Positions 25,766 through 34,566 of a stretch of 64,000 nucleotides of DNA are shown in pieces. Numbering within the stretch: position 1 is the stretch's first letter; every line of letters starts with the position of its first letter. This DNA comes from Neisseriaceae bacterium (GTDB lineage Bacteria > Pseudomonadota > Gammaproteobacteria > Burkholderiales > Neisseriaceae), in the NCBI GenBank assembly GCA_017934045.1, contig JAGBKK010000032.1, positions 53,091 to 117,090 of the forward strand, given 5' to 3'. Made by a program: the position numbers and the translations under genes. The notes under the pieces are model-generated. The model was not told the DNA's origin. It did no database searches and worked only from the letters and a program-made list of their open reading frames with translations.

Positions 25766-26524
25766 TTATGGCAACTCAAATTTAATGCCGAAAGTGTAAT
25801 CCGACCGCACCGCAACACCTGCACGCGTGGCAGGAATAAAGCGGTATTGCTCGCGTACCGTTTTTAACGCCGACCGATCCAAAGCAGGGTAGCCACTGCT
25901 TTTGGCTAATTCCACTTTGGACGGTCTGCCGTTGGCTTCCACCGTTACACGCAATCGTACTGTTCCTTCTTCGCCGTTTTCAATCGAGCGTTGCGGATAG
26001 GGCGGTTTGGGATTATGCAAATGTCCGCCAATGTGCGACGCTGCTGTGGGCGGAGCATTGCCACCACCACCGCCAGAACCTGTATTTTCACCGCCACCTG
26101 CACCAGTTTCCTTGCCTGCTCCTGTTGTTCCTGTGCCTGAACCTGTTTGTTCGCCAGTGTTTTCTGCCACTTGTGGGGCAGGGGGCGTTTCTTCTTTGAC
26201 AGGTATTTCTTGTTCAATCGGTTTGGGCTTGGGCTGTTCTTTAACTTTGGGCGGTTGTTTTTTTACTACTACATCAGGTTTTTTGTCTTTTTTCTTGACT
26301 GCCAACACTTCTTTTTTGGGCTGTTCAATGACAGGTTCAGGCTGTTTAACAGGGGCAGGTGGCGGAGCTGCGGACTGAAACCCACTTAAATCCACCACTT
26401 CCAACACCGAAGCCCCCACCGTTACTTCTGGCGGTTGAATGTTGTAAATCATAAATAATCCAGCAAGATGCAGCACAATCACCGCAATCCATACCGAAAA
26501 ATCAAATATTTTTTCCTGTTTCAA
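25766..26524 (-). CDS. tonB: Energy transducer TonB
   Basis: The 252-residue protein has an N-terminal membrane anchor (VWIAVIVLHLAGLFMIY, with the conserved His), a Pro/Lys-rich periplasm-spanning region, an unusually Gly-rich stretch (about residues 123-155) and the C-terminal TonB domain. That domain carries PKPPYPQRSIENGEEGTVRLRV, KVELAKSSGYPALDRSALKTV and FIPATRAG. It transmits the energy of the ExbB-ExbD motor to outer-membrane receptors, of which four are encoded nearby. The receptor gene 26562-30032 lies 37 bp upstream on the same strand, with an uptake sequence between them (26539-26553), suggesting one unit receptor-tonB-exbB-exbD. Confidence 0.95.
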   Translation of the reverse strand: MKQEKIFDFSVWIAVIVLHLAGLFMIYNIQPPEVTVGASVLEVVDLSGFQSAAPPPAPVKQPEPVIEQPKKEVLAVKKKDKKPDVVVKKQPPKVKEQPKPKPIEQEIPVKEETPPAPQVAENTGEQTGSGTGTTGAGKETGAGGGENTGSGGGGGNAPPTAASHIGGHLHNPKPPYPQRSIENGEEGTVRLRVTVEANGRPSKVELAKSSGYPALDRSALKTVREQYRFIPATRAGVAVRSDYTFGIKFELP

Positions 26525-26561
26525 AGTTTTTTCCTTATTTCAGGCAGCCTGAAACTGATCA

Positions 26562-29500
26562 TCAATGATATTTGTAACCTAATTCAAACCAAAATGCTCG
26601 ACCTGTACCGTAATCTTCCGTTACGGTATTGGTATTGCTATTCACTTTGACGGTGGTAATATTGCGTTTATTGGTTACATTAAAAATATCCATATTAAAG
26701 AATAACTTATTCTTTTTATAGACTTCATATTCTGCACCCAACTTCATATCCCAAGTAAATGAACTGGGGATACGCGTAATGCGATATTCGGAGACTTTAT
26801 CTTGTGGTAAGCCAAATTCACGCCCTGGTCTATCCCATTTACTATTGGTAACCGATGACTTATAACCTGCTTGAAATCTTAATAAATTGTTCAATCTCCA
26901 TTTTCCGCCCAACATATCCCATTCGTGATTGGCTTCTAATTTCACGGTATAAGGTTTGGTAAAGTTTTCCTGTGGTTTTTGTGAGCGGTGCATTAAAGTA
27001 CCTTCGTACAAAATGAACGGTTGTTCATAATCGCTATTGCGGTAATATTGATTGTAGTTTTCCTTGTTGCGTTCAGTTTGCGTCCAATCGAAAGCCATAG
27101 TGAAATTGTTTTTAATACCTTTCCACTCCAAAGGACGCGTGTTTTTAATATCCAAAGTAACAATATTGGTTTTGGATTTGCCACCATTGGTGTAATAGCG
27201 ATACCAAGTATCACGATAGCCATCTAATTTGCCGCGTTTGACACCATCAGGACCGTATTCATCACTGTATGCGGAAATCACTTCATCGCGACCATTACGG
27301 CGAACATATTGCAGTGCGGCGGTGATCGGACCTAAATCTTGACTTAAACCCACCATAAATTCGTCAGAATAAGGCATTTTCAACTGATCAAACTTGGTTG
27401 AACTGGCATAATGTTGTACACAGTTGGTGTCTCGTCCTTCCACTCTTTGACCATTTTTATAATGCCAATATACCCATTTACCGTTTTCTCTTTTACTTTC
27501 GTAAGGAGCACACTCTCGATTTTCGGCTAATAGGCTATCCCAAGAAGTGAGTGGGTCATCACGATAAATGTCGATATTCATTCGTTCTTTGCCGTCATTT
27601 AAGGCGTACGAATAGAAATTGTTGCCGTAGTAACGATTGTAACCAGCGGAAATATGGGTGCTGAATTTACGGTCTTCACCGCTCCACGGGAAAGCATAGT
27701 CAGAGAAAAAACGCGGTGCAATATTGTGTTGTTTCATCAAACCGTTATATTCATAACGCACACCAGGACGCACGGTTAATTCACCATATTTACGCTTTTC
27801 ACCCAAAGGCATGGTGATTTCATCTTCAATAAATAATGCTGCTGATTTATCGGTAGCTTTGATTTTTTCGCCACCACGATAAAAACCAATTGATTTAAAG
27901 TATTGACCGTACGGCCATACTTGAATATCTACGGTATCACCTGTCAAACGATTAAGCCAAGTTTCTTTTTGCACGCTATCGCCATTGAACTCATCAAATT
28001 TGCGTGGGTCATATACTAATGCTGGGTCGCACCAATACATATCGGTTTGTTTGCAGCGTTCTTGTTGTTCGCGTGTCATCGCACGAGAGGATTTAATGCC
28101 AGCATAAAAATCACGAGCGTATTGAAAATCGGCTTTGTTATATTGCAACTCACCGCCCACTTTAATGGCGTGTTCAGTCTTGCCCCATTTGAAAGGCTTA
28201 AATTCTTGTTTGAGTTTTTCGGTAAAAGTCAGCACATTTTGTTCGGTTGGTGCATTGCCACCTTCACGCGTCCAAGAAGCCCAGTTTGACCAATATTTAG
28301 ATTTAGAAGTACTCCAATAACGAATGCTGTCGTAACCTGATGAAGTTACCTTATCGGTTGATTGCTGTACACCAAAAGTATTGGTTAATTTACCCCAATC
28401 ATTATTCCATTTGGTTTTGAAATTAAGCGTATGCCCACCGCCTTCATTTTTATAATAATCAAATCCTTGTGTGCCAACAATGTATTCCTTACTATAATTA
28501 GGTGCGTAGGTATAACTTAATTCAAAGCCTAAATTTTCAGTTGGGTCATAATAGGCTTTAATCATCGCATTCAAATTTTGTCGTTTTTGATCTTTTTTGG
28601 CAGTGGCTGAATCAGCAGGATCAATGGGTGAAGCCCAATCCTTATCATCATAAGTTTCATCGTGCATATGCAAAGGAATAATACTTTCTTGCAAATTAAA
28701 TGAACTAATAATGCCCCACTTGTCGTTAATCAATGATTCACCAGTAATTTGTGTGGTGTATTTTTTAAATTCAGGCTGCTTATTTTTGTCGTATGAATTG
28801 ATAAATTTGGCTTCCTCTTCTGCATCACCAAAAATATGATATTTGGTCAAACTTTTAGGAAAACCTTTACCATAATTGCCGTTGTTATATTTACGAGAAA
28901 TTTTAAAACCCAAAGGTACTTCGGGACGGCGATATTCGGTTTCTACCACGCCACCTGAAAAGCCACCGTATTCTGCTGAAATGGCAGATTTCATCACTGT
29001 GATTTTATCTAATAAATCCACATCAACATTCATTGTTTGCGTATGACCTGGTGGTGCAGATAACCAACTGCCACTACTATTGGCAGGATCCATTTTAGAC
29101 GCAATATTCAAACCATCAACCGTAATTAAATTTTGATAAAACTGTCCGCCTGAAATAGAAATTTTGGCAGGTTCAATTTCACCAGGCGTATTGCTGGAAC
29201 CGTAAGAATTATCAAACTGCACATTCGACATACCACGCAACATCGAACCAATATCGCCATTGCCTTGACTTTTCATTTCAATTTGACGGCGACTAATGGT
29301 GCTTTGATAACGCTGGGCAGGTTTAATGCTATGGCTCGCTTTGACGGTAATATCATCTAATTGCGTTGCCCTACCTGTGCTTGCGGTTACTGCCACTGGT
29401 GCAATATTGTCTTGATTTTGTGTATTTTCTGTATCACCATCATTCTGAATTGCAGGTGAAGAATCTTGATGATTATCGTCATTTTCAGACTGCGTAGCAG

Positions 29501-30032
29501 GCGTGGCAATCTCTTTGCTATTGGTAGAACTTTCATCCAGGCTGCCTGAATTTGCGTCTGTGGCGGTTTCCGTAAGCGTATTTTCAGCCAACAAAAGCGT
29601 ATCAGTATCTTGTTGAAAAACATTGTTTAAATAATTTCCTGTTTCCAAAGCATAAGAATCATCAATTTGCCAATTCACCGCATTGGCTGTATTCGAAACA
29701 GGCAACACATAATTTGAATTGCTTTGTAAATCATACGATTGATTGATTTCAGGCTGATAACCTTTCACTTGCAAATCGATTGGCATATTCAGGCTGCCTG
29801 AAAAAGCACCGTCATTGCGATCCTGTAACGCAGGTGTGGCAATCTTTTGACCGTTCAGGCTGCCTGAAAACTGTTGTGCATTGATTTTCCGCACCTGTTC
29901 CGCCGCCATTTGGGCGTGATTGTTGTCAGAAAACGGCACGCGTCCTGCAATGGGTTCGTCATCAGCATACGCCGCAGAAGAAAAAACCGAAATTAACGCC
30001 AAAGAAAGTAAAGACAGTTGAGTATGTTTCAT
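26562..30032 (-). CDS. Large TonB-dependent outer-membrane receptor, substrate unknown
   Basis: From the ATG at 30032 the protein has 1156 residues. A signal peptide (about 1-24) is followed by an unusual 200-residue Asn/Ser/Asp-rich extension, then the TonB box region (LDDITVKASHS), the plug (IGSMLRGMSNVQFDN, ITVDGLNI, ISAEYGGFSGGVVETEY) and a long beta-barrel. The last residues are FELGYKYH; most barrels end in an aromatic residue, so the terminal His is atypical. Two pieces of the extension (residues about 55-82 and 161-188) are translated repeat sequences. It probably heads an operon with tonB-exbB-exbD. Candidate Fur sites upstream suggest iron control. The ligand cannot be deduced. Confidence 0.9.
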   Translation of the reverse strand: MKHTQLSLLSLALISVFSSAAYADDEPIAGRVPFSDNNHAQMAAEQVRKINAQQFSGSLNGQKIATPALQDRNDGAFSGSLNMPIDLQVKGYQPEINQSYDLQSNSNYVLPVSNTANAVNWQIDDSYALETGNYLNNVFQQDTDTLLLAENTLTETATDANSGSLDESSTNSKEIATPATQSENDDNHQDSSPAIQNDGDTENTQNQDNIAPVAVTASTGRATQLDDITVKASHSIKPAQRYQSTISRRQIEMKSQGNGDIGSMLRGMSNVQFDNSYGSSNTPGEIEPAKISISGGQFYQNLITVDGLNIASKMDPANSSGSWLSAPPGHTQTMNVDVDLLDKITVMKSAISAEYGGFSGGVVETEYRRPEVPLGFKISRKYNNGNYGKGFPKSLTKYHIFGDAEEEAKFINSYDKNKQPEFKKYTTQITGESLINDKWGIISSFNLQESIIPLHMHDETYDDKDWASPIDPADSATAKKDQKRQNLNAMIKAYYDPTENLGFELSYTYAPNYSKEYIVGTQGFDYYKNEGGGHTLNFKTKWNNDWGKLTNTFGVQQSTDKVTSSGYDSIRYWSTSKSKYWSNWASWTREGGNAPTEQNVLTFTEKLKQEFKPFKWGKTEHAIKVGGELQYNKADFQYARDFYAGIKSSRAMTREQQERCKQTDMYWCDPALVYDPRKFDEFNGDSVQKETWLNRLTGDTVDIQVWPYGQYFKSIGFYRGGEKIKATDKSAALFIEDEITMPLGEKRKYGELTVRPGVRYEYNGLMKQHNIAPRFFSDYAFPWSGEDRKFSTHISAGYNRYYGNNFYSYALNDGKERMNIDIYRDDPLTSWDSLLAENRECAPYESKRENGKWVYWHYKNGQRVEGRDTNCVQHYASSTKFDQLKMPYSDEFMVGLSQDLGPITAALQYVRRNGRDEVISAYSDEYGPDGVKRGKLDGYRDTWYRYYTNGGKSKTNIVTLDIKNTRPLEWKGIKNNFTMAFDWTQTERNKENYNQYYRNSDYEQPFILYEGTLMHRSQKPQENFTKPYTVKLEANHEWDMLGGKWRLNNLLRFQAGYKSSVTNSKWDRPGREFGLPQDKVSEYRITRIPSSFTWDMKLGAEYEVYKKNKLFFNMDIFNVTNKRNITTVKVNSNTNTVTEDYGTGRAFWFELGYKYH
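29469..29552. repeat. Repeat block inserted in frame in the receptor extension (copy 2)
   Basis: A second, more diverged copy: an uptake-sequence variant (CAGGCTGCCTGAA) followed by GCGTAGCAGGCGTGGCAATC, translated on the minus strand as SGSLDESSTNSKEIATPATQ. Confidence 0.6.
29787..29870. repeat. Repeat block inserted in frame in the receptor extension (copy 1)
   Basis: A REP-like sequence (GTCATTGCGATCCTGTAACG ... GTGTGGCAATC) lies between two uptake sequences. On the minus strand the block translates as SGSLN, KIATPALQDRNDG and SGSLN. It resembles the intergenic REP-like repeats seen near 9027 and 30620. Confidence 0.7.
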
Positions 30033-30193
30033 TATTGCCAAATCCCTTTATTCATTGTTGTTCGTCAAAGCATTTCAAAACACGCTAGCTTGACGATACC
30101 GTGGTTACATTTTTAATCATCACCACTTTTGTTGTTGATGACTATTTGTGGTGCAAGCACAATAAAAAAATGATTCAAAACTCTTTTGTCTTG

Positions 30194-30250
30194 TATAGTC
30201 GTTTAACTTCTGAACAGCTACCTTTTTTCATTTGAAGTTAAACGACTATA
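30194..30250. mobile_element. 57-bp Correia-derived hairpin in the receptor leader
   Basis: Perfect 17-bp inverted ends TATAGTCGTTTAACTTC enclose only 23 bp; the Correia core is absent. It falls between the putative promoter and the start of the minus-strand receptor, so it would be transcribed as a stable hairpin in the leader. Confidence 0.8.
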
Positions 30251-30267
30251 TTCTCATTCCCCCATAC

Positions 30268-30338
30268 AGGAATAAAAATAATTATCAAAAGAATTTAAAA
30301 TCGTTCGCATTTTAACAATAAATAAGAACAATTATCAA
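30268..30338 (-). promoter_or_regulatory. Putative promoter and Fur sites for the large receptor
   Basis: On the minus strand, TTGATA (30333-30338) and TTAAAA (30310-30315) are 17 bp apart. GATAATTATTTTTATTCCT (30268-30286) resembles a Fur box, and a second GATAATTGTT motif overlaps the -35 region. The match to the Fur consensus is only moderate. Confidence 0.45.
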
Positions 30339-30615
30339 ATTTATTTTGTTATTGATTGAATAAAAAAAACCAATAATTTTTATTTTTATTAAATAAAACA
30401 AGTCATTATATAAGTAAATGCGTGTTGTTTTTTTGCGACATTAGGTGTGTGCGATACATTTCAAGAAACTTGTGCAAAATTCATTATTTTGCATTTTCCA
30501 CAGGGATAGGAATAACCACAACTGATTGTTTTGTAAAATATTATTTACTATCACTGAGTAATGATGAATGGTGGAAAATGGCGTTTTTCAAGGGTTTCAG
30601 GCTGCCTGAAACATT

Positions 30616-30823
30616 CGAGTGTCATTGTGAGATTTTGCGTGAGCAAAATCGTGGCAATCCAGTTTTGCCACAGGCGTTGATTTGCCTTGCAAAAAGCCAT
30701 TTAGGTTGCCTAATTTTGATGAGAAAAAGTGTGTTACAACGCTTGTCAGCGTTGGTTGAAAATCTATGATTTTCAACTGGATTACCACGATTTGAACGAA
30801 AGTTAAAATCTCGCAATGACACT
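30616..30823. repeat. REP-like inverted pair
   Basis: GTGTCATTGTGAGATTTTGC at 30618 and the reverse complement of the segment ending AATCTCGCAATGACAC at about 30822 are imperfect inverted copies of some 49 bp with about 110 bp between. The whole could form a large stem-loop. Confidence 0.75.
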
Positions 30824-30835
30824 GGTTTTTATTTC

Positions 30836-30981
30836 AGAAACCCCTGCAAAACTGGTAGATGTGAGTGCATTTGACGGCGTAGTAGCACAGAAATCGAAGA
30901 CATAACAAATAGAAAGACTACGATTTCGAGCAACGCACAACGCAGAAATGTGCCACAGATGCCAGTTTTGCAGGGGTTTCT
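30836..30981. mobile_element. 146-bp inverted-repeat element with AGAAACCCCTGCAAAAC ends
   Basis: The ends AGAAACCCCTGCAAAACTGG are near-perfect inverted repeats, and TTC flanks both sides as a possible target duplication. The termini resemble those of IS5-family elements such as IS1106 (GAGACCTTTGCAAAA). No transposase is present, so it looks like a miniature non-autonomous element. Confidence 0.75.
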
Positions 30982-31012
30982 TTCAGGCTGCCTGAAACAA
31001 TTATTCAAACAA

Positions 31013-31040
31013 AAAAAACCGCCACAACGGCGGTTTTTTC
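31013..31040. terminator. Intrinsic terminator downstream of rpsI
   Basis: AAAAAACCGCC / GGCGGTTTTTT with a four-base loop lies 20 bp beyond the rpsI stop. The symmetric A/T tracts allow activity in both directions. Confidence 0.92.
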
Positions 31041-31059
31041 ATATCCACAGCCAAAACCA

Positions 31060-31452
31060 TTAGCGTTTGGAGAATTGTTTGGCACGGCGGGCTTTGCGTA
31101 AGCCTGGTTTTTTGCGTTCCACTTCGCGAGCGTCGCGAGTAACCAAACCTGCTTGCGACAAAACGGGTTTGAGTGCTGCGTCATAGTCAATTAACGCACG
31201 CGTAATGCCGTGGCGGATTGCACCTGATTGACCTGCTTCGCCACCGCCGATAACATTCACTTTAATGTCGAAGGTTTCCAAGTTTTCGGTTAAAACCAAA
31301 GGTTGGCGAATAATCATTTTGCCTGTTTCGCGAGAAACAAATTCGTCCATTGGGCGACCGTTAATTTCAATTTTGCCGCTTCCTTTTTGCAAGAAAACGC
31401 GTGCTACTGAACTTTTGCGGCGACCTGTGCCGTAATAATATTTACCGTTCAT
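31060..31452 (-). CDS. rpsI: 30S ribosomal protein S9
   Basis: The 130-residue protein starts [21 protein letters not shown] and ends with the invariant [17 protein letters not shown] tail that reaches the P site. Length is normal. It lies 11 bp downstream of rplM, in the conserved rplM-rpsI pair, and is followed by a strong terminator. The pair splits the surrounding iron-uptake genes into two blocks. Confidence 0.98.
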   Translation of the reverse strand: MNGKYYYGTGRRKSSVARVFLQKGSGKIEINGRPMDEFVSRETGKMIIRQPLVLTENLETFDIKVNVIGGGEAGQSGAIRHGITRALIDYDAALKPVLSQAGLVTRDAREVERKKPGLRKARRAKQFSKR

Positions 31453-31463
31453 CGTGCGTCTCC

Positions 31464-31892
31464 TTAAATATCCAAAACTTTGGGTTGTTGAGCGGCGTGG
31501 GTGTGTTCGCTACCTGCAAAAACTTTGAGTTTTTTAATCATAGCGTAGCCCAAAGGACCTTTGGGTAACATACCTTTAACGGCAATTTCCAACACACGAC
31601 CTGGGTGTTTTTCTTGGTATTCGGTGAAATTGCGAACATACAAACCGCCAGGATAGCCTGAATGGCGATAATATTTTTTATCCAACGCTTTGTTGCCTGT
31701 AACGCGGATTTTGTCGGCGTTAATCACCACGATATAATCGCCAGTATCCACATGGGGCGTGTATTCTGGCTTATGTTTGCCACGCAAGCGGCGTGCGATT
31801 TCGGCGGCTAATCGACCCAAAACTTTGTCTTGGGCATCAACCACAAACCATTCACGCTTAACCTCCTGTGGCTTTGCTGAAAAGGTTTTCAT
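31464..31892 (-). CDS. rplM: 50S ribosomal protein L13
   Basis: The 142-residue protein has the standard motifs [45 protein letters not shown] and [12 protein letters not shown]. It heads the rplM-rpsI unit and has a near-consensus promoter 30-60 bp upstream. Normal length, no anomalies. Confidence 0.98.
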   Translation of the reverse strand: MKTFSAKPQEVKREWFVVDAQDKVLGRLAAEIARRLRGKHKPEYTPHVDTGDYIVVINADKIRVTGNKALDKKYYRHSGYPGGLYVRNFTEYQEKHPGRVLEIAVKGMLPKGPLGYAMIKKLKVFAGSEHTHAAQQPKVLDI

Positions 31893-31927
31893 TTGATGAA
31901 TCCTGTATAAAATTAAATAAACCGAGT

Positions 31928-31956
31928 ATTTTAGAAGTATTTAGATGATATGTCAA
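31928..31956 (-). promoter_or_regulatory. rplM-rpsI promoter
   Basis: On the minus strand TTGACA (31951-31956) and TAAAAT (31928-31933) are separated by exactly 17 bp, a near-consensus sigma-70 promoter about 35 bp upstream of the rplM start. The remainder of the 315-bp gap (31893-32207) shows nothing else except the divergent receptor promoter. Confidence 0.85.
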
Positions 31957-32145
31957 TTAGCTTGCCATTTTTATGGATAATGCAATCAATTCAATGAGAT
32001 TTCTGCAAAATAGGGTGGTTTAGGGCGTAGTGTTGCCAGCACCATGTTTCTTTTATGCGGTCTTTTGGGCAAGCGTTTTTTCAAATTTTATTGAAAATAA
32101 TTTTTATTAAATTATTATCTATATGTTTTTATTGATTATTTTTAT

Positions 32146-32187
32146 TTGACTTTGTTATTTATAATATATAGAATAATTATCATTAAC
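32146..32187 (+). promoter_or_regulatory. Promoter with overlapping Fur box for the TdfH-type receptor
   Basis: TTGACT (32146-32151) and TAGAAT (32169-32174) are 17 bp apart. GAATAATTATCATTAAC (32171-32187) overlaps the -10 box and resembles the Fur consensus (GATAATGATAATCATTATC), a typical position for repression by iron-bound Fur. Confidence 0.65.
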
Positions 32188-32207
32188 AAAACAAGGACGC
32201 ACACATT

Positions 32208-34505
32208 ATGTTCCAAAATCATTTTACTTTTCGTTTATCAACAATCACTTGCTTGTTAGCAAGTTTATTTTTTTGTCAAACCACTTGGGCAGATGAAGTT
32301 GAACAACAACAGACACAACAAGAAGATACGGTGCAGCAACTGCCTGCTATTACGGTGATTGGCAAACGCACAGATAAGGTTTTTCAAACACCTGCGGCAG
32401 TCAGTCATCGTGATGCGGATATTTTTGGTCAAGACTTAAATACCATTATTCGTTCTGTGCCAGGAGTTTCTACGCAACACGATATTGGACAAGGCGGTAT
32501 TGCGGTGAATATTCGTGGTTTGGAAGGTATGGGGCGTGTTAATACAACGGTTGATGGCGTGTCGCAATCGTTTTTTCAGCAAAATCCTGCACACGGTTGG
32601 AATGGTTCAACGGCGTATGTTGATGAAAACTTTATTGCTGGCACGGATATTCAACGCGGCTCTGTGGGTGGGGCGGCTGGTATGGGTGCGTTAGGCGGTG
32701 CGGCTGAATTTCGCACCATCAGTGCTGATGATGTTATTCAAAAAGGCAACAAGGTTGGCGTGGTGAGCGTGTATCGTATGGGCAGTAATGGCTACGGTAA
32801 AAATGCTATGCTTGGTGCGGCTATTCGTGAAGAATTTGACAATGGCGGTAAAATTTCTTTTTTAGGTGCAGGCAGCCTGAAAAATAAATATGGCTATAAA
32901 AATGGTGCAGGCGAACAAATTGCTTCTGATAATTATGATGACACCATTGCTTTGGAAAGTGGTTTGCAATCTCGCAGTGGTTTAGCCAAAATAGAATATA
33001 AACCTAATCGTTATCATAGTTTTGTATTCAGTCATATGACGAATCGCAGTAAGTTTAGTAATAATCATACGCCGTTAAATATTCAAACGCGTACTTCATT
33101 GTTGAAATATCATTTTAATCCATTATCGGATTGGGTGGATTTTAATGCTGATTTGTCGTATAGCAAAGGCAAACAGTTATTCAAAAATGAAGAACATGCT
33201 CAATATAATGATGCTACGCATCGTAAAACCAATAATCCATCATTTTCTTTAACACTGCAAAATAAGAGTGCATTTGAGTTTGAAAATAGTGATTTATCAT
33301 TAACTTATGGTATGAAGTCTATGAATACAAAATATCAGGGTGATAAATACAGTTTTACCAATGATGTTGTTGATGATTTATTGATTAACGGTCAGCAAAA
33401 ACTTAATGGTGTTTTTATTGATGGTGAATGGAAAAATAAACATTGGACGCTGGGTGCTGGATTAGCATTTGAACGCTATAAAAAACAGGGTAAAGGTATT
33501 CCTGTGGATATTGAAAATGGTACTTATGGTTCAATGCCGTTAATGTTCCCTGCGTTGGGATTAAATGGAGATGCGTTTAATAGTCGTGAGCATTATTTTA
33601 ATCCACGCATTCATCTTGCTTATTCGCCAACCGATTGGTTGCAATTTTATGGCAATGTCGGTAAAAGTAGTCGCAGTCCGAATGTGTATGAATTTATGTA
33701 TGCCAATAATGCGCGTTCTAATCCTTATTCCATCAATCCTGATTTAAAAGGGGAAAGCAGTTTTAATCGTGATATTGGGGTGAATATTTTTAAAAACGGC
33801 GTACTTAAAAATGATGATACGGCACAGCTGAAAATCAATTATTTTAATAATCGTGTTAAAAATTATATTTTGCAAGACCAATATTATTTATGCGGTAACG
33901 GCTCTTGGGACGGAACGATTTATGGTGTTTGCGGTATTGATGATTATTTAAATTTTGGTGCAGGTTCGGCATATGATGTGGTGGGTTTATATCACAATGT
34001 ACCTGGTCGCACCAAAATGCAGGGTTGGGAAATTGAAGGGGGGTATGATTTTGGGCGTTTTTATACCAATGTGGTATATAGTCGCACCAAAACGAATTTT
34101 CCACACGATTATTTAGCGGATATGGGTTTTTCTCATATTCGTACCATGCCAGAAGAACAATGGTTATTGGACTTGGGTACGCGTTGGTTGGATAAAAAAT
34201 TAACCGTGGGTATGCGATTAAATTATACGGGAAAAGATAATTTAGCATCAGGCGTGGATAGCGATCAAAATAAACAACTGACGGAAAAAATTAAAAGTTC
34301 TGGCGTGATTGCGGATTTATACGCTTCTTATAAACCATCTGATTATGTTCAACTTTTTGTGAATGTGGATAATATCAGCAATCGTGTTTATAACTATGCG
34401 TTAAGTGGCGGTACTTTGGGGACAGGTAATACGGTGGGCAGTCAAGCAAATCAAGGTACTGGACGCGGTCGTACGATTTATGGTGGCGTTTCTATTCGCT
34501 TTTAA
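32208..34505 (+). CDS. TonB-dependent receptor, TdfH/HasR-like
   Basis: The 765-residue outer-membrane receptor has a signal peptide (about 1-28), a TonB box region (LPAITVIGKRTDKVF), a plug with SVPGVSTQHDIGQGGIAVNI and MGRVNTTVDGVSQSFFQ, and a barrel ending GGVSIRF with C-terminal Phe. The plug (NFIAGTDIQRGSVGGAAGMG, LGGAAEFRTISADDVIQKG) closely resembles Neisseria TdfH, which takes zinc from calprotectin, and more distantly HasR-type heme receptors; it is shorter than TdfH. A Fur-like site at the promoter and a ChaN-family gene 61 bp downstream favour iron or heme, so the ligand is open. An in-frame uptake sequence encodes GSLKNKY near 32870. Confidence 0.88.
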   Translation: MFQNHFTFRLSTITCLLASLFFCQTTWADEVEQQQTQQEDTVQQLPAITVIGKRTDKVFQTPAAVSHRDADIFGQDLNTIIRSVPGVSTQHDIGQGGIAVNIRGLEGMGRVNTTVDGVSQSFFQQNPAHGWNGSTAYVDENFIAGTDIQRGSVGGAAGMGALGGAAEFRTISADDVIQKGNKVGVVSVYRMGSNGYGKNAMLGAAIREEFDNGGKISFLGAGSLKNKYGYKNGAGEQIASDNYDDTIALESGLQSRSGLAKIEYKPNRYHSFVFSHMTNRSKFSNNHTPLNIQTRTSLLKYHFNPLSDWVDFNADLSYSKGKQLFKNEEHAQYNDATHRKTNNPSFSLTLQNKSAFEFENSDLSLTYGMKSMNTKYQGDKYSFTNDVVDDLLINGQQKLNGVFIDGEWKNKHWTLGAGLAFERYKKQGKGIPVDIENGTYGSMPLMFPALGLNGDAFNSREHYFNPRIHLAYSPTDWLQFYGNVGKSSRSPNVYEFMYANNARSNPYSINPDLKGESSFNRDIGVNIFKNGVLKNDDTAQLKINYFNNRVKNYILQDQYYLCGNGSWDGTIYGVCGIDDYLNFGAGSAYDVVGLYHNVPGRTKMQGWEIEGGYDFGRFYTNVVYSRTKTNFPHDYLADMGFSHIRTMPEEQWLLDLGTRWLDKKLTVGMRLNYTGKDNLASGVDSDQNKQLTEKIKSSGVIADLYASYKPSDYVQLFVNVDNISNRVYNYALSGGTLGTGNTVGSQANQGTGRGRTIYGGVSIRF

Positions 34506-34517
34506 TCATTCATTGTT

Positions 34518-34553
34518 TTCAGGTAGCCTGAAAAAATATTCAGGCTGCCTGAA
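34518..34553. repeat. Adjacent uptake-sequence pair between receptor and chaN-like gene
   Basis: A variant (TTCAGGTAGCCTGAA, 34518-34532) and a perfect copy (34539-34553) are six bases apart and could pair with each other. They may attenuate transcription from the receptor into the downstream gene. Confidence 0.75.
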
Positions 34554-34566
34554 AAGGAAAAATAAA

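Larger units (their letters stand above)
30042..31011. other. 970-bp gene-free region of repeats and regulatory sequence
   Basis: No credible gene is present. From left to right it holds the leader and promoter of the minus-strand receptor (to about 30340), including a 57-bp Correia-derived hairpin; an AT-rich stretch to about 30420; an uptake sequence (about 30597-30611); a REP-like inverted pair (30616-30664 and 30775-30823); a 146-bp inverted-repeat element (30836-30981); and a further uptake sequence near 30981-30996. Confidence 0.8.

Noticed and set aside
30422..30769. Open frame of 115 codons on the plus strand
   Set aside because: It spans an uptake sequence and the left arm of a REP-like inverted pair, has no ribosome-binding site and encodes no recognisable protein.
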